Position numbers and translations under genes: made by a program. 64,000 nucleotides of DNA from Brachypodium distachyon (taxonomy: Eukaryota; Streptophyta; Magnoliopsida; Poales; Poaceae): assembly GCF_000005505.3 (NCBI RefSeq), contig NC_016131.3, forward strand, positions 65,434,355 to 65,498,354, written 5' to 3'. Below are positions 10,398 to 22,582 of the stretch, piece after piece. Under the pieces are notes generated by a model. It made no database searches. It worked only from the letters and a program-made list of their open reading frames with translations, and had not been told where the DNA came from. Numbering within the stretch: the stretch's first letter is position 1; each line of letters starts with the position of its first letter.

Positions 10398-12991
10398 ATG
10401 GCGTCCACGGCGGCGAGGCGACTGAGGGAGCTGCAGGGGCAGAACGGCAACAAGACGTGCGTCGACTGCGCGCAGAGGAACCCGCAGTGGGCGAGCGTCT
10501 CCTACGGGGTGTTCATGTGCCTCGAATGCTCGGGGAAGCACCGGGGCCTCGGCGTGCACATCAGCTTCGTCCGCTCCGTCACCATGGACTCGTGGACCGA
10601 GGTGCAGCTCCGCAAGATGGAGGCCGGGGGCAACGATCGCCTCAACGCCTTCCTCGCCGCGCGGGGCGTGTCCAAGGAGACGCCCCACGTCCCCAAGTAC
10701 AACTCCAACGCCGCTGCCGCCTACCGCGACCGCATCGTAGCCCTTGCCGAGGGCCGCCCGTGGAACGACCCGCCCGTCGTTAAGGAGACGCCTGGATCTG
10801 GCGGTCCTGCCCCCGCGAGGAAGCCGCCCTTGCCCGCCGGCGGAGGGGGAAGCGGAGGGGGAGGTGGCGCAGGCGGCGGTGGATGGGACGACTGGGACGA
10901 CGATTTCCGGCCTGATATGAGGAGGAACCAGTCGGCTGGGTCGTTTGCTGGTGCTGGAGGGGACTCGGGGAGGCAGCCCACGAGGTCCAAGTCGACTCAG
11001 GACATGTACACGAAGCAGGAGCTGGAGGCATCGGCGGCTAGCAAGGAGAATTTTTTCGCCAGGAGGATGGCGGAGAACGAGGCGAAGCCTCAGGGGATCC
11101 CTCCCTCGCAGGGCGGGAAGTATGTCGGATTTGGGTCCAGCCCGGCGCCGCCGGCGAATAGGAACAACAGTGCTGCCCAGGGCGATGTCATGCAGGTCGT
11201 TTCACAGGTAAAAAGAAACACATATCATAGTCTTATGTTATGCTTACCAGAATTTGTTGCATTTGACAGGTTTTAAACACATTTCCCCCATAGTAATAAT
11301 ATTGTTAGAAGGATGTCGTTCATAAGCAACGATATCATAGATTTCAAAACAGAAAATTGTCATGTCATTGAGTTGTTTTCTCTAGATCTACAAACGATGA
11401 ACTACTGTAGGTTATGAATAGCCATATTGTAACCACTATTAATTATACATTGCGTTATGTTCCAATTAGAGGGCTCAGACACCCATCTTATACTTGGTTG
11501 TTTTGTGTCATCGATTGCGTTTCGCGACCTTTGTACCATGGTCTTCACTAAACTATACATACTGTCATATGTTTGACTGTCCGAAGATCACCTTTTGAAA
11601 CCTGATGGTCCTAATCATCACAATTTCTCATGTAGAAAACCAGCAGTACTCCATGTTATATCTGTGTGTTCTGTGCCAAGCTTGAGATAACATATCTGGG
11701 TCATGTGCACGTCTAGTTAGATGCAATTGTTTCAGCATTGAACCATGTTTTAATTTTAATTTTGGTGTCATGAGTATAATTTCTTTACCATTTTACCTTC
11801 AGGGATTTGGACGTCTTTCTATGGTTGCAGCATCTGCTGCCCAGTCTGCTGCCAGCGTTGTTCAAGTTGGCACACAAGAGCTCCAATCAAAGGTACCTTG
11901 AATGCTTTGCCTGATACATAATATGCAAAAACTGAATTTCCCTAGTCTAATTGTTCATGAAACATGAATTGTTCTTTGAGGTTCACCATGCTCACCTAGT
12001 GTCATGGTTAAATCTTTTTTGTAATAATAATGCATTGCACTGAATTTGTTACTTGAGGTCAGGCGTCGTCCGAGGAAGATTTAAAGTTCGATAGCTCTGT
12101 ACGGTCTTCTCTCTTTGGAGCAGTCTGAGCTCAAGCATATTATTCTCTTCCTATATTTTCCTAGTACTGCTTTGAAGCCATATTCTTCTGCCAGTAGTTT
12201 GGTCCGATACCTTTTTTTTGTTACTCCCTCCGGCCGGAATTACTTGTCACTCTTTGTACTAAATCTGTGACAAGTAATTCCGGCTGGAGGGAGTACTTAT
12301 AGTTCACACGGCACACTAGCTTTCATCTCTAGAATTTGCTTGAACATATCTTGTCATAATCCACTTCTCATTGCGAAACAATATTACTAGGTAAGACTGC
12401 ACTAGAGCATGCCAAGTTTCAGATTATTTGTCAGTGTGTTTTATCTTTGTGTGTGTCACTATTTATTTCTAAGAATGGTGCTTGTCTGGAATGCAGATGA
12501 GGGAAGGGGGCTATGATCAGAAGGTGAATGAAACTGTGAATGTTGTTTCCAATAAAACTGTGGAGATTGGAAGCAGAACTTGGGGGATTATGAAAGGAGT
12601 GATGGCATTGGCCACACAAAAGGTCGAGGAGTATGCTAAGGAAGGGGGAGTGGGCGGCGGCTGGGGAGATGATTGGCAACGGGGGGAGCAAAACAACAAT
12701 GAGCCTTATTGTAGGTCTGAGCATGAGGCCAACGGCAACAGCTGGAATTCTCCCCAAGATGGATCGTCGAAGAATCACAATTCCAATTCTTGGGATGATT
12801 GGGATGACCAAGGCAAGAAGGATGAGCCTGTGAAACCAAGCCAGAGCAGCGACTCATGGGCTGGATGGGACGACGCGAAAGATGACAGTTTTGATAGCCC
12901 TAGTTACAGCAACCACACCGCCACCACCAAGGGGAGCAATCAAAATGGAACCTCCGCTGGGTCATATTGGACCGACGGTGGCTTCCGCTGA
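10398..12991 (+). CDS. ARF GTPase-activating protein (AGD7-like)
   Basis: Stimulates GTP hydrolysis by ARF GTPases at Golgi and vesicle membranes. Three exons: 10398-11207, 11803-11892, 12497-12991, giving 464 aa. The N-terminal ArfGAP domain has the C4 zinc finger C21-x2-C24-x16-C41-x2-C44, followed by the catalytic arginine R49 in the KHRG motif. A central Gly-rich stretch (about residues 140-165) runs into WDDWDDDF. The middle region contains GFGRLS and a conserved [20 protein letters not shown] segment typical of plant ArfGAP1-type proteins (Arabidopsis AGD6/AGD7 group). The tail repeats Trp-Asp motifs (WDDWDD, WAGWDD). The start follows a GC-rich leader. Arabidopsis-type naming is by family resemblance only. 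The gene is head-to-head with PABP. Confidence 0.93.
12224..12293. mobile_element. 70-bp Stowaway-like MITE in ARF GAP intron 2
   Basis: Nearly perfect palindromic ends, CTCCCTCCGGCCGGAATTAC and GTAATTCCGGCTGGAGGGAG, bordered by TA. It belongs to the same short family as the split element at 2566-2929 and shows that family's uninterrupted centre. Confidence 0.88.
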
Positions 12992-14137
12992 TGTTGGTCT
13001 CTTTGTGAGAGCCATGTACTTGCAGAGTTGTTATATGCCAGAAAATGTGAGCGTCATGTGGTTATTATTCAGGATACCGAAATGTTCGAGTAAAAGAGTT
13101 TGGTTTTTTTTAAGTTGTCCACAACTGCCAGGTGCTATGTCTAGTGGCATATTACTATGGTCAGGGCTCGTTTTAAACTCCCATCCCAACTAAGAAATGT
13201 GTCGAATTGAAATTGTAATCTACACACACTTCGCAAATTCTTTATTCCTTGTACTGATTTGGCGTAGTTGCTAGCCTGGCAAGTTGGGTGGCGTATGCAC
13301 TATCATTTCAGCTGTATTATATATGTGATTTGCTTTTTATTGGCGCCGATCCACCAACTTGCTTTCCTATTGGCTGGCTGCTTTCCTGGCCTTTTGTTGC
13401 GCCATGATTTGCCTTTCTTTTGTTAGTTGATTCCAGCCAGAGGAGCTGCTGTGAGTCCACTTTTGGAAGGTGCTACGGTAGCAGACGTCAACTTACATTT
13501 GTGCAAATATGGCGGATCCCAGCCATATTTTGCGACAAAGTGAGTCTGTACCAACAAGTTCCTCAGAAAATATGATCTCACACAAGCCTTGCGGATTTGA
13601 GTACAAGTACATGTTAAAGATTTGTGCAAAATATAGTCATGTGTTGCCGTGTTGGTTGTTGTCCCTCGTACTTCTTTCTGTATATCATAAAGTAAACGCT
13701 ATAAAAACTTGCTAAAAACTTATACGATGTAATGTCTCTTTCAAGGTATCTCTCTGGTATTTAGGGCTCGTATGACTTCACCCTGAGCTGCTATACCGGC
13801 GCAGTGAATAGTCCGCACAGTAATAATCTTGTATAGCTAGTCAAGTTGGGGAGTCAAACTTGCCACATGTTCTGTATAAAGCCCTTAAGCGATCTAATTG
13901 ATAATCGTATGCATCAGAACGGCAGAAACCACTTTTTTTTTAGGAAAAGAATGGCAGAAACCTCATGTACAGAGAGAGGGAGCGTACGGGCGTACAGCGA
14001 GTGCCAATTATTGGAGGCTCTTGGTTGGAGCACATGCATGCCAACTTGTATCGAAAATTTCACCACGTGGTCCATCTGGAACATTAGCTTAAAACCCTTT
14101 TTTTTAGCATACGGAGGATATATCTCCCTGTTACTTA
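12992..14137. other. ARF GAP 3' flank and intergenic
   Basis: The first few hundred bases are probably 3' UTR. I see no further gene. Short open frames on both strands lack domains. Confidence 0.5.
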
Positions 14138-14364
14138 AGGTCTGTTTGCTTTCTGCCCTTGTTGGCTCGTCAAATCGTGGGCGAACGATTCTGCGGCCAG
14201 GATTTCGTCCGTGCGTGGGCGCAAACCACAACTGACGCGGGCGGATTTTCAGCAAAGAACCACGGGCGTGCCAATTTGCCAGTGCCGAAGCAAATGCTGG
14301 CCTGCGGGAGCATTGGCACGTCAATTTTGTCAGGGCGGCCGTCGGACGCAAAGCAAACAGCCTC
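14138..14364. mobile_element. Tourist-like MITE
   Basis: 227 bp flanked by TTA (14135-14137 and 14365-14367). The left end AGGTCTGTTTGCTTTCTG pairs imperfectly with the reverse-complemented right end GAGGCTGTTTGCTTTGCG. The TTA duplication and CTGTTTG termini match the Tourist (PIF/Harbinger) type. The interior is GC-rich. Confidence 0.75.
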
Positions 14365-14401
14365 TTAATCACGCATAAAATATTGTCTATAAGAGTAACT
14401 A

Positions 14402-14518
14402 CTTCATCCATCGTATATTAAGCGGCTCAAATTTGCCCAAATATAAATGTATCTATATTTAAAATGCATCTATATAGATACATGTAATATTTCAGTTCTT
14501 AATATGGGATGGACGGAG
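14402..14518. mobile_element. Stowaway MITE
   Basis: Bordered by TA. Left end CTTCATCCATCGTATATTAA, right end TTAATATGGGATGGACGGAG, with the internal AAATGTATCTATAT and TACATGTAATATTTC segments. Confidence 0.82.
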
Positions 14519-16315
14519 TATTTCTATTTGGAAATATTGTACCCAGGATTTGTTTCATTCGCTTGGAGCATACAAGACACGGTGTATATTTTTAGTGCTA
14601 CAAAGTAAGATCGCCGGGTATGGGAACAAAGTGCTACCACACGGACAGTACTCAGAGGATCTGTGTTGCCTACCCCCACCTCTATTTTACATACACATGT
14701 TATGTACTTCTTTAAAAATGTAAGTACCATGCATGATGATTGATAACTAAAAATAACAAGATGACTTATCGGGTGAAAACTTTTATCCGTGAAAATTTGA
14801 ATTTTTTCAATCAAAACAATTAATTATATCTTAAATAGACAGATCACGTGAAAGGAGAACCCTCTAGCACTCAAACACATTTAATGATCCTCTCAAAGGA
14901 TGAAAACAACATCGGGACCCGTGGTCCCGAACAGGCATCTGCAAATCTAAGTTTTGAAAAAAAAAACCTCGAAACATCAAGCCTGGAAGTGCAAAACCCC
15001 CTCATCAACACTCCCAAGGAGGAATATGACGCCTAATGACGCCATGATAGTGCAAATCAAACATAAAAAAACTCAAGACTTTTAATTTGGTAACCAAAAA
15101 CTATAGTTTCACAGTATATATATGAAAAACAAACATATAGTTTTTTTTACTAAAACTTTGATCAGGCAAAGTTAATTTCAGTGGGTTTCCAACGGATATG
15201 GGATATCATTTTCGAGCGTTTTTACGGTGCCATGCTACTCCACCAAGAGTGTCAGGAGTACTAATTAAAACTGGCAACGGGCGTAGCTTAGACACTTGTC
15301 TTACTAATAAATATTTTTCTTTTGATTTCTAATATGAATTTTCTATTGAATTGTCCATGATTTACGACACCACTTAACCTTTCCCGTCGCATGTGCGTCG
15401 TCGTCTATTCAGCGCGGCTCTCGTTGCAGCAAACTCTATATGTCTATCCACCGCGAGGTCGTTAAGTAAGAACACGGCCACGGAAATCTCTAGTTCAATC
15501 TAGGCATTTGTCAAGGTAGCCGTGTACAGCACACCGAACCCGCAAAAGAACCGTGATTAACCTACTGGCGGTCTTGCGTTTTGTGTAGAAATCATCAACC
15601 AATCACACGATCTCCCATGACTACATTCAGACAAAAGAAAAGATGCAAATTTCAATGCCCTTGTGATGTTCCTCTTTCCACATGACGCTCTGCAGAAGAT
15701 TAAAAAAGATTAACCGAGATTTCATCTAGGGTTGCAAGTCCTGAGTAAAAAACTAAAACAGCGACAAGTTTGAAGCTTCACAGTATGTAACTTCATACTC
15801 AAAATATGGTCATCCTTGGTGGCTTGGTCCACGTCATACGAGAGCCGGTGCCAAAGCCGGCCAAAGTGCATGGTACAACCCGGAGAAAGCAAGAACGAAA
15901 GAGACAGATACCGAATTGGATAGTTTTAGTTCCTAAACTAGATTGGCATAACGGAATTAGCTGAAAGATTTAAGACCTTTCGAGCCAGATCTGGAAATAA
16001 CAGAACGGCCCATCAAATTGTTTCCGGCCCGACATCGAACCCGACCGAGCCACCAAAGAACGAGCCCCAATCGCGCGCGCCCGCGTGGCTCGTGACTCGT
16101 ACGCGCCCGCCTCACCACCAGCCACCACGACCACGCGTTCACCCTACGCGTCCCGCAACGCCCCGCAGCCCGCAGCCTATATTTTATCGCGTCCGCCCCC
16201 CGCAGAAAAAATCTCCCAAAATTCCCCAACCCCTCCCCCACGACTTCGCAACCCTAGAATCAATCGCGACCTCCTCGCCGAGCTCCACCCGCCAGATCTA
16301 CCCGCCCCAGCAGCC
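14519..16315. other. intergenic; 3' part is ALY promoter and leader
   Basis: 14.5-15.9 kb is AT-rich with no recognisable gene. From about 15.95 kb the sequence becomes GC-rich and leads into the ALY gene; a TATATTTTATC at about 16179 could serve as its TATA-like element. The 5' UTR is pyrimidine-rich. Confidence 0.5.
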
Positions 16316-18492
16316 ATGGCGGAGACCCTCGACATGACCCTGGACGACATCATCAAGAACAACAAGAAGAGCAACCCGTCGTCCGGTGGGGGCGGTCGCC
16401 GCCGCGAGGGTCGCCGTGGATCTGCCGCTGGCGGCAGCGGCGGGGCCGCTAGCGGCGCCGGAGGCGTCGGTCCGAATAGGCGCGCCTTCAAGAGGTCGGG
16501 GAACAGGGCGGCTCCTTACCAGCCGCCGAAGGTACGAACGAATCGCACGGACTAGGGTTTGCTTCGTCGGCGAAGGATGGGCTTCCGTTTTCGCCGAGGC
16601 CGGAGGATGGTGTGGTGGTTTTCTCACTGGTGTGTGACGCGATCCAGGCTCCTGAATCGGCGTGGCAGCACGACATGTACTCGGATGTACCAGCAGGACG
16701 GGGCGGTAGCGGGAGGGTCTCGGCTATTGAGACCGGGACCAAGCTCTTCATCACCAATTTGGAGTTCGGCGTCTCCACCGAGGATGTCAAGGTATATTCA
16801 TGACCGGATCGATATGTACAATTGTCGCTTCTAAGTAATTGGTCGTAGAGAATCACAAAAGGTTGGCTGCATATGTGACCGACAGATCTGTTTTCTAGAT
16901 CTGCAACAATCGCTAGTAAATATCTGTAGATATTTGTGATTTGGCAGTGGTGCTAGCCTCTACCTCTCCGATGAAACTGAGTTGATTTCGTTAGCTTGTT
17001 TGTGGAAAGTGATTGGTTTCGTTCTGTGGGATGCAAATGTAATTTTAGAGCTGAGGTCTATATCTCCGTGTCTTCTTCTAATTTTCACTGCCTTAGATTG
17101 TTCTGTTACATTTAATGATTTAAACTTTTTCACGAACCCGGTACTGTACTTTGTGCTTCATGAGCTTACAAAGTCGCTCCCTATATTGAAGTATTTAATT
17201 ACATCTAATTTTGGGTGCTCAATTCATTCAGTGCCCATGTACATGTGATCTGCTAAAGACTGCCCTTCCTGCATTCTGTCAGTATAGGAAACTGGACTCT
17301 GTGTAGCAACAACTCATGTTATTTTGAAAAATGTAGTCAAATGATGGCGGCATCACATGATGGTTTTTACAATGATTAAGCAAAACATTTTCTGAGGTAT
17401 TTTGTGTGTAATGGTACAGGAGCTTTTCTCCGAGCTGGGTGATCTGAAGAGATGCTCGATTCACTATGACCGAAGTGGGAGGTCTAAGGTATAGATCTAT
17501 TCTTATGCTTTGTTGCATGTGTTTGTTGTATGCTATGGCTGACATTACTTTTCTTGCAGGGAACAGCTGAAGTTATATTTGCAAGGCGTGGTGATGCTGT
17601 TGCAGCAATGAAGAAATATAACAATGTGCAACTTGATGGCAAGCCTATGAAAATAGAGATTCTTGGGACCAACACTCCTACAGCTGCAGCTGCACTTCCA
17701 GCCAATAATGGAAGCTATCCTAGGACTGCTGCTCAGAAGTATGTTCAATTAGCACCCTTATTTGTGAACCTAGTCCATTGCTAATTGAATATCTTAATTT
17801 GTATGTTCTCTAAGATTGTGCACAACTTTGTGGTGTTATCTAATTTTAAATGTTTGGGATGCTGATGCTACAATTACTCACTACAATTGATAATTATGTA
17901 TTGCTGAAGCACACTAGTATGCTTTCCATTGCAACATACCCAGAATTTTTTTACCAATAGTTTTACAAGGGCACAAGGCAAACACGATGACTCATATTTT
18001 AAGTGACATCATATAGGTGTTCTTGCTTTTCGGTATTTTCCATTTTGCAACTGCGTCACAATTAGTATGTTCTTACTTTGTAGGGGTGTTAGCAGAAGGG
18101 AATTTGAAGTTCAAAAATTCCTTTGTATTGTTTTGACTAATAATATGATGTACATACTGTTGCTCAACATTTCATTTATTGATTCATCTCGTTTTTAGCC
18201 AGATTTCTTATCTTAGTTCTCTTTGTTAGCTGTGTGTTTCATTCTTATTTCCCCATCTTACCTTCTCTTCAATTGTTACAGCGCACCCTGGGTTGCCTCA
18301 GCTGGTTTGCAGCAGAATAGACCCCGCATAAGGGGTGGGAGGGGTCGACGTGGTGGCGGCAGCGGTGGAGTTGGCGGTGGTGGAAGCAGCGGTTCTGGCG
18401 GTCGTCGTGGGAAAGAGCGTAGTAAGCCAAGGTCTGCTGAAGAACTTGATGCTGAGTTGGAGAAATACCATGCTGATGCAATGCAGACCTAA
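16316..18492 (+). CDS. THO complex subunit 4 / ALY mRNA-export adaptor
   Basis: ALY/REF proteins bind mRNA in the nucleus and link the THO/UAP56 (TREX) complex to export. Five exons: 16316-16531, 16648-16791, 17420-17488, 17560-17738, 18282-18492, giving 272 aa. The N-terminus carries the UAP56-binding-type motif LDMTLDDIIKNNK, followed by a Gly/Arg-rich region. A single RRM lies at about 96-175 (TKLFITNLEFGVSTEDVK to KPMKIEILG). A C-terminal Gly/Arg stretch (GGRGRRGGG) leads into the conserved tail SAEELDAELEKYHADAMQT, the second UAP56-binding motif. Every family landmark is present, and all junctions are GT-AG and keep frame. Which plant ALY paralogue this is cannot be assigned. Confidence 0.95.
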
Positions 18493-20509
18493 CTAGATAT
18501 CTTCGCAATGTTGATATTTCAACATGAAATTTGGAGGGTCCGTTTGTTCCTGCTATTTGTGCTACTATGTTCAAGGGACAACAAAACATTTTGCTTGTCA
18601 GGCTCTTGGCTTGCTGAATTGTATGGGTTTTATGTGTCTACATAGAACTAGGGTTAAGTGAGTGCTGGTGAAACACTGTTATGAAATTACTTGGTTACCT
18701 TGTTTCTGTGCCTTTATCTCTGGAGCGAAGGACTAAGGACCATCTGAGTTGCTCAACGTGTGAAAGTAATTGAAGATGTTACCATCCTTGTATCATAAGG
18801 CTGATATTCAGATGTGCCATGGCGACCAAGTTGTATATTTTTTCCGGGCGATGGTCACGCATTGGATCTGTTCTGTTCTAGGGTTTAAGCTTCAGCCATC
18901 TTTAGTAAGAGGTATGCATTGCCTACTTATATTTCAGTTGGTTATCTACATTTATTCAAATGGATGCTGTTTGTTTCATCGGGTTAACAATGATATATTT
19001 TTCTCTTAATGCAGGTGGTTACTACTTTTTGTTGATTTATTTTGCCATTGTTGATTTGGACCGAGCAATCTTCTCTGGCACATTACTGATTCACATGCCA
19101 GCTGGAGGGATCTTGTTCTTTTAAAAGTCGATTCCTTCCTTTGCATCATCTTCCATCTTCAGGTGGTACGCAAGTTGCCTGATATGGTTATTTGTGGATT
19201 AGCTAGTTGCATTCGCTGCTTGAAGAAGCATCAAGGTGCAAATCCTGCTTCACAATCTGTTACATTAAGATGTGTTTGTCAGTATGCCGATACGTAGGTT
19301 GCCACTCTTCTACTTATTCTCTGTAGTAGTAGCTGTCTATGTTGTTAGCATATGGGTTGGCCTTCCTGTTGAAAATTCAACTATGCATCGTCTCACATTT
19401 GGATTCCAAATTTGGAAGTTGGCTGATCTATTCAGTCATTTCAACTGTGCTTGGAAGGTTCATGTTGGGGGTTCTTCGGCAACATATTTCAACTGTGCAG
19501 TACAATTCAGTTATCACAAACTGAAGGGCATGCTAAGCTGTGTTTACCAAATGGATCTGAAGCTTTTAGTGACCTATTTGAACTAGTGGAAGTCATCCTT
19601 GGTGTTGGGACACTACTTGGTGACTTGAGTCTGCTGACATAGCAACATATCTGAACAAGTCAGCATCAATAGTAATTGGTAGCAACCATTCATTGTGAAG
19701 GCATGAAGTTAACTACCGAAGTTCCATAGTTTCACTCCCAAGTAATTATTCTCAATACAATGGGGTAGATGGTACATAGTTTTAGTTGTTGGATCTGTTC
19801 TGGTGTTTGTTGTTGAGGTTTGGAACTATCATAAAAACTTGCATGCCGTCTTGGTTTTAATGGTTGATGAAATTTGTTTTTGCCTTTTTTACTTCCCTTT
19901 TAGTATTTCTGTAATTATCGGTGGATAATTGTGTTACTCCGTATCATATGTTTGAGTTGTGCAGGGAGACGAATTGAATCATGAAATTGTGGCACGCTGA
20001 GCGTGCGGTCGTTTTGATTTGCAATGCTTCTGGAAATGCTTGTTTTTCTATGCAGATCGTGTGTGTACTCTCGATACGGGACTCTGTATGCCCTATTTTA
20101 TATTAGCATCTCAGAAGGTTAAACATTTGACATGCCCAGTAATATAACACGACCCTTCCAGACGTTGATTTTGGTATTTTTGGTTATTGAAAAAATAGGA
20201 ATAGGTCTGGGCCCCCCCTGTTTGTCATGTTTGTGTAATTTTAGGTTTTGTCCTAAGTAAAGATATTAAAGTTTGGTATTTATACTACTTGTAGTCCAGG
20301 TCGGTTCAGCCATGATAAGATACTGCTATTGGTTTGAGAAATCATGTTTTGTCTTCAACACTTCATCATGGCGCCTATGATGGTGGCGTTAGGCAGCACC
20401 GACGCTGACGCGTCCTGCTATAGTACTCCGTACTTTCTAGGACATGTACACGTGGTGCTTTGCTTCGAAAAGGGTTGGATCGTTTATTTGTTTTGTTTTA
20501 TTCAGCATG
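18493..20509. other. ALY 3' flank, nothing else recognised
   Basis: T-rich sequence resembling a long 3' UTR followed by intergenic DNA. Open frames of up to 107 codons show no family. No repeat with clear ends is seen. Confidence 0.5.
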
Positions 20510-20900
20510 TTAGGCCCCCAGGATATGAAAACATAGGAATAGGAAAATTTCAGGAATTGGATTTGGATGTCATGTTCCGTGGATTCCTACGGAAATCTGA
20601 AACCCAGGAATTGTACCCTAAGCTGTTTGAATGCTTCATAGGAATTTTACGGAAGTTTTTTCCATAAGAGAAGAGGAAAGATAAAGACACATGTTGCATT
20701 GGAGTTCTCAAAGGAAATGAAAACATGAGGTTTGAGCAAATGTTTTGAATCCTCCAAAACATGAAGGAAAGGAAGCACTCCTATAGGAATTCCAAGCACC
20801 ATTCCCACAATCCAAATGGCATACGAAAATTTCCTGCAGAATTCCTTTCCTGTGAAATTCCTATCTCCAGGAACGTGAGTCATGTTACCAAAGTTAGGTA
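20510..20900. repeat. probable MITE-like repeat, ends undefined
   Basis: Dense in GGAATT/AATTCC, TAGGAATT and GGAAAATTTC motifs in both orientations, giving a largely self-complementary stretch like a common grass MITE type. I could not define terminal repeats or a target duplication. Confidence 0.4.
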
Positions 20901-21598
20901 GTGTTCCGTTGCAGAGCGGACGCAATAGAATGGAATGGAACGGTTCTACCTTTTTATATTATATACTAACCAAACTTTCACTTGGAACCATATGATTTTT
21001 TTTTTTTTAAGAATGAGATGGTCAGACATATTTAGGTCCGGTAATCTGAAATTCACACCATAACTCACACCATAACCAGACCAATTAGGCCTGGTAATCT
21101 GAAATTCAGACCATAACTTGACCAATCCATTGTTCGGAACCTCCCACCACCAGTCCGACCTAAACCATTTATCATCCCTCTTAAACCAAATCAATCCAAA
21201 CCACGTGGCTTTATTAGCTGTAGCCTTGCATGTGCGCTACTTTCATGAATGACTAGTTTATCTATTCGTGGGTGACATGAGCACGGCTTAGAGCATATAA
21301 TGGTTTGAGCCTTGGAGCTCATGTCTGAACTGAGACTTGAACTGAGGCTGAATATAGGAATACCAAGAAAATTATAAGAAAACAAAAAAATTGAAAATAA
21401 TAATAACAACAAACATAGTCCTTCCTGAAATAAAAATTAGAAAAAGGAGCAACATTAAGTTATGATCAATATCACCATGCATACTGTTATGCCACATCAA
21501 ATTTACATAAAATTCTAGTAGTTCTAAATACAAACTAATTGTAGGTACAACCTAAAGGGCAACAAAGACCAAAGAGGCAGAAAAAAGAAGAAAACTTA
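20901..21598. other. intergenic, short internal repeat
   Basis: A 19-base string TGGTAATCTGAAATTCA-type motif (GGTAATCTGAAATTCA) occurs twice near 21040 and 21090, each with ACCATAACT next to it, indicating a small local duplication. No gene is seen. Confidence 0.5.
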
Positions 21599-22459
21599 GG
21601 GTGTGTTTGGTTGGGCGGCCACGCTGAGTAGGTTGGGGCTAACCACTTTTTTCTGGTGGGGGCCGACCACTCAGGGTGTTTGTCTGTCTGAGTGGGCCGA
21701 AACAAGGTTCACGTTTGGTTGTCTCGGTCGAACCGAGTGGCTCGTCTTCCTCCTCTAGAACATAGAGTCCATTAGGCTAACCTCCACCACTGGCGCTTGC
21801 TCTCCCCTTTGATTCTCGCACTTCCGGTGGTTTTTCCTCAAATTGAAGCATCGAAGTTATTATCTGACACTTTACGAATTGATTTGCGTTTTACTTCCTT
21901 GTTTTAACAAGGAAAAACCTGTTATGATTCTTCTCCTCGCCTCTGCCATGGAGGAGACCAACGCCCTGTCGGAGGGGCCCGCACCGGAGGCGGCCAAAGA
22001 AAGGGCCGGCGAGCAGTACCAGGACCTCCACCAGAGGAGGGTGAGGGCCGGCGAGGAGCTTCACGGGCTCCTCGTCGTCGACGGCGGGGCTCGCAGGCGA
22101 CGGCGGCGGGGAACGCGGCTTCGGAAAGGACGGGGAGCGGCGGCGGCGCCTGCCAGAGGAGGGAGAAGGGCGGCGACGGCCCATTCCGAGCGCCAGCAAG
22201 AGGCCAGAGGAGGGGGAGGAGATGGTGGCGTCGGCCAGAGAAGGGAGAAGGAGGGGAGAAGCCCTCGCGGGAGGAAGAAAAGGTCGCACGACCCCCGTGA
22301 GCCGCATGAGTCGACCGATTTGGCCGGCTCACGCGGACTGCTGTTTCGGGCCTTTTTCGGTCGGGGCTAACCAGACCACCCAGCCAAACACTTGTAAAAA
22401 TGGTTTTGAGCCGGTTGGCATCGCGCGTGTTGGCCCCAACCCCTGAACCAAACACACCC
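21599..22459. mobile_element. 861-bp Tourist-like element with GC-rich interior
   Basis: Flanked by TTA (21596-21598 and 22460-22462), with a perfect 14-bp terminal inverted repeat GGGTGTGTTTGGTT. Subterminal GGTTGGGGCTAAC also recurs inverted near the right end as GTTGGCCCCAACC. The target and ends fit PIF/Harbinger (Tourist). The interior from about 21945 to 22300 is strongly GC-rich and open (plus strand: METNAL-like start, then Arg/Gly/Ala-rich), unlike typical AT-rich MITEs. It may be captured genomic sequence. No transposase is recognisable. Confidence 0.82.
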
Positions 22460-22469
22460 TTATGAACTA

Positions 22470-22582
22470 CTCCCTCCGTCCCATATTAAGTGTCCCAAAT
22501 TTTTCCAAATATGGATGTATCTATGCCTAAAAAGCGTCTAGATACATGTAATATTTCGATACTTAATATGAGACGGAGGGAG
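22470..22582. mobile_element. Stowaway MITE
   Basis: Perfectly typical 113-bp copy: CTCCCTCCGTCCCATATTAA at the left and TTAATATGAGACGGAGGGAG at the right, bordered by TA. It lies only 7 bp beyond the TTA duplication of the neighbouring Tourist-like element. Confidence 0.92.
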
